Source of the DNA: Lampropedia aestuarii
Lineage (GTDB): Bacteria; Pseudomonadota; Gammaproteobacteria; Burkholderiales; Burkholderiaceae_C
Direction of reading: 5' to 3'
Assembly: GCF_004803635.1 (NCBI RefSeq)
Contig: NZ_SSWX01000009.1
Coordinates: 1 to 64,000, forward strand
DNA length: 64,000 bases
Below, one piece after another: positions 55,582-63,611 of the stretch. The stretch's first letter is position 1. Each line of letters begins with the position of its first letter. Under the pieces are notes generated by a model. The model was not told where the DNA came from, made no database searches, and saw only the letters and a list, made by a program, of their open reading frames with translations. A program made the position numbers and the translations under genes.

Positions 55582-56353
55582 AAAACACGAACAAGCCCGC
55601 ATCGCGCAGCGCCGACCACAGCAACTGCATGCAGGCAACCGCCATGATGGTTTTAAAGCCAATCTCAAAGTAGCGCTCAGGCAAACGCTCGAGTAATTGG
55701 CTGCCGGCATACACGCCCACATACCCAGCGCCAATCATCAACACCAGCAAAAAAGCCCAGGCACCATAGGCAAAACCCAGGCCACCAAATAGCAGCACTT
55801 TCAAGCCGTGCTGCGCAACCATAGAGGCCGCTTGTGTGGCCACCAGCGCATGTTTTTGCAGCTTGCCAGCAGACAGCACAGCCGCCACCAAGGGCCCTGT
55901 AGCGCCCACAAACATACTGGCCAGCCCCGTCAAAAAGCCGCCGCCCACCAGCCAGCGGCGGCTGAACGTCGACAAGCGGTGTTTGCGGCCAAACACCGTC
56001 CACATAATGAATACAGCCAGCAGCATTTTCAGCAATGCATCGGGAATCGAAAACACCACAGCACCGCCTGTGAGCACGCCCAGCATAGAGCCCAGTGCAA
56101 ACCACAGAAATAGGCTGCGCTCAATGTAGCGACGCTGGATCAACGAGCGGCTGATGTTGGAGCCCAATTGCACAATGCCATGCAAGGGCAGCACCGTGGC
56201 CATCGGCAAGCCCATGCTCAGGACGACCAGCATCAGCATGCCGCCCCCCAGGCCAAATGCCCCCGTCAGAGCCGAAGTGCAAAAACTGGTTAGCACCAAA
56301 ATAACAAAGAACGTCGCACTGATATCTGGCGGCAGCCATTCAAACCCGCTCAT
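55580..56353 (-). CDS. TauE/SafE family sulfite exporter-like membrane protein
   Basis: A 257-residue membrane protein with seven to eight helices. The repeated glycine motifs TGAFGLGGGMLML and GFLTGLASMFVGATGPLVA are typical of TauE/SafE (DUF81) anion exporters. Its ATG overlaps the ribD stop by four bases, so it is translated from the ribD transcript. The last codons run into a dispersed repeat, which provides the stop. The exported anion is unknown; a nearby sulfatase is suggestive only. Confidence 0.85.
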   Translation of the reverse strand: MSGFEWLPPDISATFFVILVLTSFCTSALTGAFGLGGGMLMLVVLSMGLPMATVLPLHGIVQLGSNISRSLIQRRYIERSLFLWFALGSMLGVLTGGAVVFSIPDALLKMLLAVFIMWTVFGRKHRLSTFSRRWLVGGGFLTGLASMFVGATGPLVAAVLSAGKLQKHALVATQAASMVAQHGLKVLLFGGLGFAYGAWAFLLVLMIGAGYVGVYAGSQLLERLPERYFEIGFKTIMAVACMQLLWSALRDAGLFVF

Positions 56354-57600
56354 GACTGTGCCGCGTCGCTGTGGTAATCGTTGTGGTGATCGTTGTGAGA
56401 CATGTCCTGTCTCAGCGCTCTTAAACACAGGTCTGGGCCCACCAAGCGCGGCTCTAACCAGCGGTAACGCGGGGCTTGTGCGAGGCTGTCCAGTGGCTGT
56501 GGCAACGTGGCCATGCCACGGCCAAGACCCAGCATCGCAGGCGCCACATACAGCAGCCACTCATCCACCAAACCCGCTTGTAATAAACCGGCATTCAGGC
56601 TCGCGCCAGCCTCCACATGGATTTCATTGAGCGGCATGGCCGCCGACAACGCACCAATGGCTGCGTGCAGATCCAAACCAGACGCCGCTGAAGCTGCAGT
56701 GCTGGGCGTCAGCGCCACACGCAGCACCCGTGCGCCTTGGGCTTCGAGCGCCTGCTGCTTATTGCGCTGTGCTTGTGCCCAAGCAGCGTCATCGCCATCG
56801 GCCAGCGCCTGCGCGACTATCCATACTTGGCGACCTGGCACTTGCCAGAGCCTGGCATGCAGCGGCGTACGCAATTGGCTGTCGACAATCGCCAAATGCG
56901 GCTGGCGTTGTGGCAGGGCCGAATCGGGCGAGCGCCAATCACGCACATTGAGTTGCGGGTCATCGGCCAGCACCGTGCCAATGCCAGTCAGCACCACATC
57001 AGCGCGAGCGCGCCAACGCTGACCATCCGCACGCGCAGCCGGGCTGGTAATCCATTGGCTTTGGCCATCAGGCAAGGCGGTATACCCATCGATAGAGGCA
57101 GCCACTTTGGCGCGCAGCCAAGGCCGGCCAGTTTCCATGCGCTGTAAAAAGCCCAGATTCAATTGCCGCGCCTGCTCTGCACCATCGCCGACCTCCACTG
57201 CGATGCCTGCCGCTTGCAAGCGCGCCAAGCCTTGCCCTGCGACCTGGGGATTCGGGTCAGCCAGCGCTGCGACGACGCGGCCCAAGCCTGCTGCGACCAA
57301 GGCGTCACAACACGGCGGTGTGCGGCCATAGTGCGCGCAGGGCTCGAGCGTGACGTAAGCCGTAGCACCGGCAACGCTATGGCCTTGTGCTGCAGCATCA
57401 CGCAGCGCCATCACCTCCGCGTGTGGACCACCAACGGGCTGGGTATGGCCTTCACCGAGCACACGCTGGCCATCTGCACTCACAATCACACAGCCCACGG
57501 CCGGATTGGGATTAGTGAAACCCACGGCACGCGCAGCCAGTGCCAAGGAACGTTGCATCCAATCGGATGGGGCAGAAGAGGACTGTACAAACATCGACAC
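56350..57600 (-). CDS. ribD: Bifunctional riboflavin deaminase/reductase
   Basis: Performs steps 2 and 3 of riboflavin synthesis. The 416-residue product has an N-terminal deaminase with zinc ligands His60 (GPHAEV), Cys88 and Cys97 (EPCAHYGRTPPC), and a C-terminal reductase with KVAASIDGYTAL and DVVLTGIGTVLADDPQLNVR. The GTG at 57600 has AGGGAG six bases upstream; an ATG two codons later is the alternative. The usual ribE partner is replaced by a tauE-like gene, and upstream lies a shrunken acetyltransferase gene. Confidence 0.95.
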   Translation of the reverse strand: MSMFVQSSSAPSDWMQRSLALAARAVGFTNPNPAVGCVIVSADGQRVLGEGHTQPVGGPHAEVMALRDAAAQGHSVAGATAYVTLEPCAHYGRTPPCCDALVAAGLGRVVAALADPNPQVAGQGLARLQAAGIAVEVGDGAEQARQLNLGFLQRMETGRPWLRAKVAASIDGYTALPDGQSQWITSPAARADGQRWRARADVVLTGIGTVLADDPQLNVRDWRSPDSALPQRQPHLAIVDSQLRTPLHARLWQVPGRQVWIVAQALADGDDAAWAQAQRNKQQALEAQGARVLRVALTPSTAASAASGLDLHAAIGALSAAMPLNEIHVEAGASLNAGLLQAGLVDEWLLYVAPAMLGLGRGMATLPQPLDSLAQAPRYRWLEPRLVGPDLCLRALRQDMSHNDHHNDYHSDAAQS

Positions 57601-57615
57601 ACGCGACTCCCTGTC

Positions 57616-57870
57616 TTAACCGCGGACACCCGCCATCGACCGGCCTTTGTTGGGCTGGACAGCCGCATACGGGCAAGTTGCCAGCACCTCGATGCCGCTC
57701 GCTCGGACCACGCCCAGGCCAGTCAATCTGTCATCCACTCGGGTGTGGCCCACGATGGCCTGCTTGTCGTTGACACGGCTGTGCATCATCTCGGCGACCA
57801 GGTTACCGCTGTGCGCCATGCATAAACCGCGGCCTTGTTGATTGCCGATGTGGGCGATAGGGAAAGACAT
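57616..57870 (-). pseudogene. Shrunken GNAT acetyltransferase (COG2388/YjdJ type), probably decayed
   Basis: An 84-residue frame that aligns by eye with the small COG2388 acetyltransferases. NLVAEMMHSRVNDKQAIVGH and TRVDDRLTGLGV correspond to the central strands and the acetyl-CoA loop, and SGIEVLATCPYAA to the C-terminal strand. Between GLGV and VRASG about twelve residues that normally form the helix after the acetyl-CoA loop are missing, in frame. The N-terminus is also weak. It has a start with AAGG nearby and ends 15 bases before ribD. I read it as a recent remnant; a small functional protein cannot be excluded. Confidence 0.55.
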
Positions 57871-58116
57871 CACAAACCTTAAAAGGGCCAACGCTTGCAG
57901 CACGATTCGGGCGCCAAGGGCATCCACTCAGCGTGTACAAGCGGCCATTGAAGAAGTTTGTAAGCATAGTGCAAACCTGCCCAACACGCAGCGCAGTGAG
58001 TACACCACGGGGCGCATACCGACCATTTGCTCAAATACCATAGGACTCTTAGAACGTGTTTACGATCTTAGAGCTTGATGGAGCCGTCTCTCTATCCTTG
58101 AGGACACATTAGCCCA
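57871..58116. other. Intergenic region between the MBL hydrolase gene and the GNAT remnant
   Basis: About 245 bases with no gene. It contains the repeat ends at 58051-58080, immediately before the MBL hydrolase stop region. Confidence 0.5.
58051..58080. repeat. Solo end of the dispersed repeat with a degenerate second copy 19 bases on
   Basis: AGAACGTGTTTACGATCTT at 58051 is the consensus end, and AGAGCTTGATG starts at 58070, exactly 19 bases later. The same period occurs in the array at 45909. Confidence 0.7.
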
Positions 58117-59166
58117 TCAGGCGAGCCGATAGCGCACGGCACCGTCTTCGTCCTCTGTCAATACGATTTCCCCACGCTGGTCGAGATAGTTCAGGTGGGC
58201 GAGCGTCTCTCCGGTCGCGAGGAAGAGGTGCATGTGCTCCGCAACCACAGACGTGCGGTACAAGGAGCGAACTAGATCGATGGTCCTCACAGGCTGCACA
58301 AGTTGTTGCCTCACACGCTCGGTGCCTTTCATAGCGCTCTCACGCAGTTGCTCCAACCGCAAGTGCAGGCCGTAAAAAGGCTCGTTGTGGGCGGGCAAAA
58401 CCAGGGCGCTCTCAGGTACGCGTTGCTGCAATCGATCGATAGAGTCGAGCCAGCCCTGTAAAGGATTGGCATGCGGCTCGGTGGCATCCACGGAGGTATT
58501 GGAGCTGATCCTGGGAAGAACCTGATCTCCCGATATCAACAAATCCAGCTCGCGCGTGTAAAAACACGCGTGCTCGGGAGAATGCCCTGTGCCAACAATG
58601 ACCTCCCATTCCTGATTCCCGATCCGCAACATCTGACCATCCGTGAGCCGCACAAAGCTGTCAGGCAAAGGATGAACCATTTTGCCAAAGTCACCAAACC
58701 GAGCGCGGTACTCATCGACTTCGGTGTCGCGCCAACCGGCTCTCTGGTAGAAGCGAACCCCATCAGCTGGCGCTTGCTGCCCTGCTTCGCTCAGCATGAC
58801 CCTACCGCTTAAATACTCGTCTCGTGTCATCCACAGCGCACAATCGAAGCGGCGTGTCAGCCAGCCCGCCATGCCCACATGATCCGGGTGCATGTGCGTC
58901 GCCATGACGCGGGAAACAGGACGCCCAGCCAGCGGCCCCTGAGGCGCCAATAAGGCGAGCCACGCATTCATCACGTCCACGCTGCGAATGCCGGTGTCCA
59001 CGACCGCCCAACCAGCACCGTCGCTCAATACCCAAAGGTTGATGTGGTCCAGGGAAAACGGCAGCGGCATGCGCAACCACAGCACACCTGGCTTGATTTC
59101 AATGGCTTGTTCAGGGAGCGGGAGATGGGCGAACGGATACGAAAGTGCCGGGGCTGCGTCGGTCAT
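58117..59166 (-). CDS. MBL-fold metallo-hydrolase
   Basis: A 349-residue metallo-beta-lactamase-fold enzyme: ATHMHPDHVGMAGWL (THxHxDH zinc motif), GTGHSPEHACFYTRELDLLISGDQVL and LPAHNEPFYG place the other metal ligands. Longer than glyoxalase II, with a C-terminal helical extension. Substrate unknown. The ATG at 59166 (MTDAAPALSY) is preferred to an upstream TTG. It lies about 275 bases downstream of an araC-family gene on the same strand. Confidence 0.85.
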   Translation of the reverse strand: MTDAAPALSYPFAHLPLPEQAIEIKPGVLWLRMPLPFSLDHINLWVLSDGAGWAVVDTGIRSVDVMNAWLALLAPQGPLAGRPVSRVMATHMHPDHVGMAGWLTRRFDCALWMTRDEYLSGRVMLSEAGQQAPADGVRFYQRAGWRDTEVDEYRARFGDFGKMVHPLPDSFVRLTDGQMLRIGNQEWEVIVGTGHSPEHACFYTRELDLLISGDQVLPRISSNTSVDATEPHANPLQGWLDSIDRLQQRVPESALVLPAHNEPFYGLHLRLEQLRESAMKGTERVRQQLVQPVRTIDLVRSLYRTSVVAEHMHLFLATGETLAHLNYLDQRGEIVLTEDEDGAVRYRLA

Positions 59167-59441
59167 GGTGCTGGGTTTACATTCTGGCAATGCCGCTTCA
59201 ATGGTGCACGGCCATCACTCTTATGCTGTGCGATATCTATTTGAGCTTAGGGTCAGCAACGACAAGTGGCAATGGCAAATGGCCTCAATAGGCTGACAAA
59301 AAACGCCTACTTTTTTAATGCCGCCTGCCACTGCGCTGCCGCGGGTGCAACTGCCTGAGAACCTCGCGCGAAACAGGCCATGGCCCCGGCTGCCATGCAG
59401 GCGCCGATCTCCTAGGTCAAGCTGCAATTACTCCAATGCCG

Positions 59442-60482
59442 CTATGCAAGAGCCTGCTTGGTGCGCGAGCGAGCACGGTAGGCCCCCGGCGCACTGCCGG
59501 TCCAGACCTTGAAGGCGCGTTGGAAGGCGGTGCTGTCAGAGAAGCCCAGGTCAGCGGCAATGGCGACGAGCGATGCGTCGCTGCTGGTCAGGCGTACGAT
59601 CGCCACATCGCGCCGCAGTTGGTCCTTGAGCGCCTGGAAAGAAGTGCCCTCAGAGGCCAAGTGCCTCTGCAACGCGCTCACCGACATATGCAGGTGTTGC
59701 GCGGTGCTGGCCAGGTCAGGCCATTCGGGACTGGCCCGCTGCAGCACCATGCGGACCCGCGCGCTGGCGCTGCGCTCGTTCAGATACGGCCCCACCACAT
59801 TGCCCGGCGTGGCTCGCAGGAAGGACTGCAGCACGTCCCGATCACGCCGCACCGGCTGCTTGAAGGCATCGGAGTCGAACCAAACCGCCGTGCGGGGCTG
59901 ACCGAAGCACAGCGTGCCGGAAAAGATGCCTTGGTAGTTCTGTGCGTGAGGTGGCGGCGCAAAGCTGAAGTCGAAGCGCTGCGGCACCAGTCGGCCGCCG
60001 TGCAGCCATACCAACAGTCGCCAGAACACGCGCAGCAGGTGTGCATGCAGGAAATCGGCATACGCGTCCGAACCGCCACGCATATCGAGCGCGATACCTG
60101 ACAGCGCGCCCTCAGTCACACGCAGCAAAGCCACGTCGTCCTGCAGCAGGGCAAAGGACTCAGCCAAACGGCGCAGGGCCAACTCCAATGAGTTGGCGCT
60201 GAACGCACTGCGCACCATCAGTGCGAAGCTGCCCGGGCGCAACGGACGTCCATGCAGATAGCCCAGGCACTCGTCGTTGAGGCTGTCCTTGACGGCAATG
60301 AGCAGCGTGTTGAACTGCTCCACGGTCACACGCGACTCCTCCAACTCCAGCAGCGATGCGCTGATGCCTGCGCGCCCCAGCACGTCTGCCAGCCATTCTG
60401 GCGTGGCCAACCCCTTGCCGCGAGCACCGTCCAACAGGCCGTGCACGGCAAAGATGGGAGCAGTGAAAACGGGTTGCCGCAT
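59442..60482 (-). CDS. AraC family transcriptional regulator (OruR/ArgR-like N domain)
   Basis: A 346-residue regulator. The N-terminal 200 residues form the arabinose-independent sensing domain common to OruR-type AraC proteins (SAFSANSLELALRRLAESFALL). The C-terminal helix-turn-helix pair is clear: STAQHLHMSVSALQRHLASEG and SLVAIAADLGFSDSTAFQRAF. It has no recognisable partner except the MBL-fold gene downstream on the same strand, which may be its target (inference). Confidence 0.88.
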   Translation of the reverse strand: MRQPVFTAPIFAVHGLLDGARGKGLATPEWLADVLGRAGISASLLELEESRVTVEQFNTLLIAVKDSLNDECLGYLHGRPLRPGSFALMVRSAFSANSLELALRRLAESFALLQDDVALLRVTEGALSGIALDMRGGSDAYADFLHAHLLRVFWRLLVWLHGGRLVPQRFDFSFAPPPHAQNYQGIFSGTLCFGQPRTAVWFDSDAFKQPVRRDRDVLQSFLRATPGNVVGPYLNERSASARVRMVLQRASPEWPDLASTAQHLHMSVSALQRHLASEGTSFQALKDQLRRDVAIVRLTSSDASLVAIAADLGFSDSTAFQRAFKVWTGSAPGAYRARSRTKQALA

Positions 60483-61146
60483 GGCGTGTTATCGAAAGGG
60501 CCAACGCCGGCCGCATGGGCCGAAAGAAGTTATTTGTCAGTGGATTGAGACGATCTGCCATCGCCTTCGCAGGCACTGGATTCTGCGATTATCGCATCCC
60601 TAAAACACGCCGGCCGTAGTGCTATAGAGAGCATGTGGCGCAGGGTCACAGTCAGCGCATCGCGCTGCGACCTCAAGGCGCCACAGGCTGGCCGTGTCCA
60701 AGACCTGCTGGGCGGCTGCATGAAATACCAGGCCCCCCGGATAGCCCGCTTGTCTCCGCCGACGAGGGCATCTGCGCAGACGACATGGCTCTGACCAACC
60801 GAGTGGTCGATCCGGACGGAGCTATGTGCTGTGTGATTGGAGAAAGCAGTTTTTGCACCAGCGCCTGCAACTTGCTGCCTTCCAGAGCGGTCTGGCAATC
60901 TCATTGGGGTTGGAGGCGGATGAAATGGATGGGCTCCACGGCTTCGCTGGCAACAGTCCGCGCGCTCAGAACCCAACAGGGAGTTTTGCAGCCGCACCCC
61001 TGGCGAAGCACAAAAAGACCATTGCAAAAACAGCAGCAGTGCCTGCTCGCTATGCTGCCCAAACAGGCGATGCCAGCGATCGCTGGCATCGAAGGTCGCG
61101 CCCGCATCACGTCAGGCGGTTGTGCACAAGCCCGCCCCCCAGCAGG
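60483..61146. other. Long intergenic region between the araC-family gene and parB
   Basis: About 660 bases. No frame has recognisable motifs, so I call no gene; it may be decayed sequence. A perfect 24-bp palindrome lies at 61068-61091, about 55 bases beyond the parB stop. Confidence 0.55.
61068..61091. repeat. Perfect 24-bp palindrome downstream of parB
   Basis: Half-site CGATGCCAGCGA is followed directly by its exact inverse. There is no spacer and no T run, so it is not an intrinsic terminator of the usual kind. It could be a protein-binding site or form a cruciform. Confidence 0.65.
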
Positions 61147-62094
61147 TCAAAACTCCTGCGCGCCCTTCATGCGCTCGATCACGCCATTGAGCACTTCCAG
61201 CGAGGCAAAGGGAATACGGATCTCGCCCGACTCCTGCACCTGGCCGTTTTTCTTTTTCACGCGTTTTTTGATTTGAATATCCACCTCGGCCATCAGCAGG
61301 TCCGAGAGAATTTCTTCAACGCGCTTGAGGTCGCCGCTTTTGCGGGTGCTGGCCTTTTTGCTGGGCTCTGCGCCCTTGCCTTGCGCAACGCGCTTGACCA
61401 GGCTCTCGGCTTCGCGCACGGTCATTTTCTTGGCGGCAATTTCATTGCCCGCGGCGATTTGCTCGGCCTTGCCCAGAGCCAGCAGCGCACGCGCATGGCC
61501 CATTTCAATGTCACCAGCCATCAGCATGGTTTGCATCGGCTCGGCCAGATTCAGCAAGCGCAGCAAATTGCTGGCTGCGCTGCGTGAGCGGCCCACGGCT
61601 TGCGCTGCTTGCTCGTGCGTGAGCTTGAATTCCTGCACCAGGCGGTGCAGGCCGCGCGCCTCTTCCAGTGGGTTGAGGTCTTCGCGCTGCATGTTCTCAA
61701 TCAGCGCCATTGCAGCGGCAGTGTGGTTGTCCACCTCGCGCACAAGCACTGGTACCTGCGCTAAACCAGCCAGTTTGCTGGCCCGAAAACGCCGCTCACC
61801 CGCAATGATTTCATAGCGCCCAGCCTGCTCGCCGCTGTTGACTTTACGCACCAGCAGAGGCTGCATCACCCCCTGGTTTTTGATGCTTTCAGCCAGCTCG
61901 TACAGCGCGCCCTCGTCCATGTGGGTGCGGGGCTGGTATTGGCCTGGCACCAGCGCGTCTAAAGCCAGCTCAAGCGGTATGCCATGGGTTTTGGCAAAGG
62001 CCGAGTCGTCGCTGGCCACCTCACTGGCTTTAGGGCCTAACAAGGCCTCCAGACCGCGTCCCAGGCCTTTGGTTTTTTTGGCTGCTGTTGCCAT
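61147..62094 (-). CDS. parB: Chromosome-partitioning protein ParB
   Basis: Binds parS and loads condensin for chromosome segregation. The 315-residue product starts ATAAKKTKGLGRGLEALLG, then has YQPRTHMDEGALYELAESIK, the CTP-binding GERRFRASKLAG, NMQREDLNPLEEA, and a helix-turn-helix (LTHEQAAQAVGRSRSAASNLLRLL), with a dimerisation domain at the C-terminus. The ATG at 62094 has AGGGAG upstream. It is separated from parA by a hydrolase gene. Confidence 0.96.
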   Translation of the reverse strand: MATAAKKTKGLGRGLEALLGPKASEVASDDSAFAKTHGIPLELALDALVPGQYQPRTHMDEGALYELAESIKNQGVMQPLLVRKVNSGEQAGRYEIIAGERRFRASKLAGLAQVPVLVREVDNHTAAAMALIENMQREDLNPLEEARGLHRLVQEFKLTHEQAAQAVGRSRSAASNLLRLLNLAEPMQTMLMAGDIEMGHARALLALGKAEQIAAGNEIAAKKMTVREAESLVKRVAQGKGAEPSKKASTRKSGDLKRVEEILSDLLMAEVDIQIKKRVKKKNGQVQESGEIRIPFASLEVLNGVIERMKGAQEF

Positions 62095-62108
62095 AAACAA
62101 TTACTCCC

Positions 62109-62675
62109 TTAATCGGTCGATGTCTGCGCGATAAGCCGCTGCAGCACCTGGTGTCCGGCAGCCCAGTCGCCCAGGCCGCTGTCACTGTTGATATGGCCCA
62201 AAGCGCCCAAGTCTTCGAACTGCGCGCCCCAGTGCATGGCCATGCTGTGCGCACGCGCCAGGCTACAAAACGGGTCGTTGGTGCTAGCCAGCACGACACT
62301 GGCAAAGGGCAGGCGCTGCAAAGCAATGGGCTGCCAGCTGGGCAGCAAATGGCGGTTGTGTTCAGTCTCTACATCGGGCGGCGCGACCAGCAAGGCCGCT
62401 TGCACGCGGTGGCCATGTTGGCTGTGGCTGGCCCAACGGGCCACCAGCTGACAGCCCAGGCTGTGGGCAACCAACACAATGGCTTGTGTCTCTGGCGTGG
62501 CCAGAATGGCCTCTTCAAGCTGGATATTCCAATCGCCGCTTTTGGGACGTTGCCAGTCGTGCTGTTCAACGCGCTGGTAGCCGTACAAAGCCTCCCAGCG
62601 GCTTTGCCAGTGGTCAGGGCCGGAGTTTTGCCAACCCGGCAAAACCAGGACCTGCAAAGCAGAGGCTGTGTGCAT
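62109..62675 (-). CDS. RBBP9/YdeN-like alpha/beta hydrolase
   Basis: A 188-residue serine hydrolase of the RBBP9 family. LVLPGWQNSGPDHWQSRWE opens the fold; the nucleophile elbow is VAHSLGC, and GHINSDSGLGDW holds the catalytic histidine. Substrate is unknown. It sits between parA and parB, 14 bases from parB and 16 from parA, so it is transcribed with the partition genes; this arrangement recurs in Burkholderiales. Confidence 0.88.
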   Translation of the reverse strand: MHTASALQVLVLPGWQNSGPDHWQSRWEALYGYQRVEQHDWQRPKSGDWNIQLEEAILATPETQAIVLVAHSLGCQLVARWASHSQHGHRVQAALLVAPPDVETEHNRHLLPSWQPIALQRLPFASVVLASTNDPFCSLARAHSMAMHWGAQFEDLGALGHINSDSGLGDWAAGHQVLQRLIAQTSTD

Positions 62676-62691
62676 TGCAGCCCTCCTTCAA

Positions 62692-63531
62692 TCAGTTGGA
62701 TGCGGGTTTGACCAAGGCTGGCGCTGCGCCTGCCGCTTTGGGCTTTTTGGTCTTGTTTGGCAGCTTGCCGCCATTGCGCACGACCAGCTCTTCGGCAAAC
62801 TCGATAAAGGCCTTGCTGCCTTTGGCATTCGGGTCATAGACCACACCGGGCAAGCCGTGGCTAGGCGCTTCGGCCAAGCGGACATTGCGCGGAATGATGC
62901 TGTCAAACACCTTGTCGCCAAAGTGCTGTCTGAGCTCTTCACTCACTTGCTGCTGCAAGGTCACACGGGCATCAAACATCACGCGCAAGATACCAATGAT
63001 CTTCAAGTCACGGTTCAGGTTGGCATGCACTTGTTTGATGCTGTTGACCAGATCCGTCAATCCTTCAAGTGCGTAGTATTCGCACAGCATCGGCACGATC
63101 ACACCCTTGGCCATGCACAGGCCATTGAGTGTCAACAGGCCTAAAGACGGCGGGCAGTCGATCAAGACAAAGTCAAACTGGTCTTGCACGGCTTCAAACG
63201 CATCGCGCAGGCGGTTTTCGCGGCGCTCCATTGAAACCAGCTCAATTTCGGCGCCGGCCAGATCGCGGTTCGAGCCAATCACCTGGAAGTTGGCAGCTGG
63301 GGAGGTTTGCATCGCCTGCTGGGCCGTACAGTTGCCCAGCAACACGTCGTAGACCGAATGCGGCAGTGCGCGCTTGTCGACTCCGCAGCCCATCGTGGCA
63401 TTGCCTTGGGGGTCCAGATCAATCAACAAAACCCGCTGGCCAATCGCCGCCAAAGCGGCAGCCAGATTCACAGTTGTGGTTGTTTTCCCCACTCCACCTT
63501 TTTGGTTTGCTACACAGTAGATTTGCGCCAT
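62692..63531 (-). CDS. parA: Chromosome-partitioning ATPase ParA
   Basis: A Walker-type ATPase that moves ParB-parS complexes. The 279-residue product starts MAQIYCVANQKGGVGKTTTT (deviant Walker A), has LLIDLDPQGNATMGCG and DFVLIDCPPSLGLLTLN, and a Lys/Pro/Ala-rich tail. It follows rsmG, the standard order for chromosomal par loci. Confidence 0.97.
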   Translation of the reverse strand: MAQIYCVANQKGGVGKTTTTVNLAAALAAIGQRVLLIDLDPQGNATMGCGVDKRALPHSVYDVLLGNCTAQQAMQTSPAANFQVIGSNRDLAGAEIELVSMERRENRLRDAFEAVQDQFDFVLIDCPPSLGLLTLNGLCMAKGVIVPMLCEYYALEGLTDLVNSIKQVHANLNRDLKIIGILRVMFDARVTLQQQVSEELRQHFGDKVFDSIIPRNVRLAEAPSHGLPGVVYDPNAKGSKAFIEFAEELVVRNGGKLPNKTKKPKAAGAAPALVKPASN

Positions 63532-63611
63532 TTATTTTTTCATCCTGTATCGGTTTTCAACACTTGCGTGATGAACGGCTGATGATAGCCGCAATCATGG
63601 TAGCAGCCTGC

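Noticed and set aside
60530-61027. A 165-codon minus-strand frame in the araC-parB gap
   Set aside because: Composition is irregular, no motif or ribosome-binding site is seen, and the frame ends in unrelated sequence. Decayed DNA is more likely.
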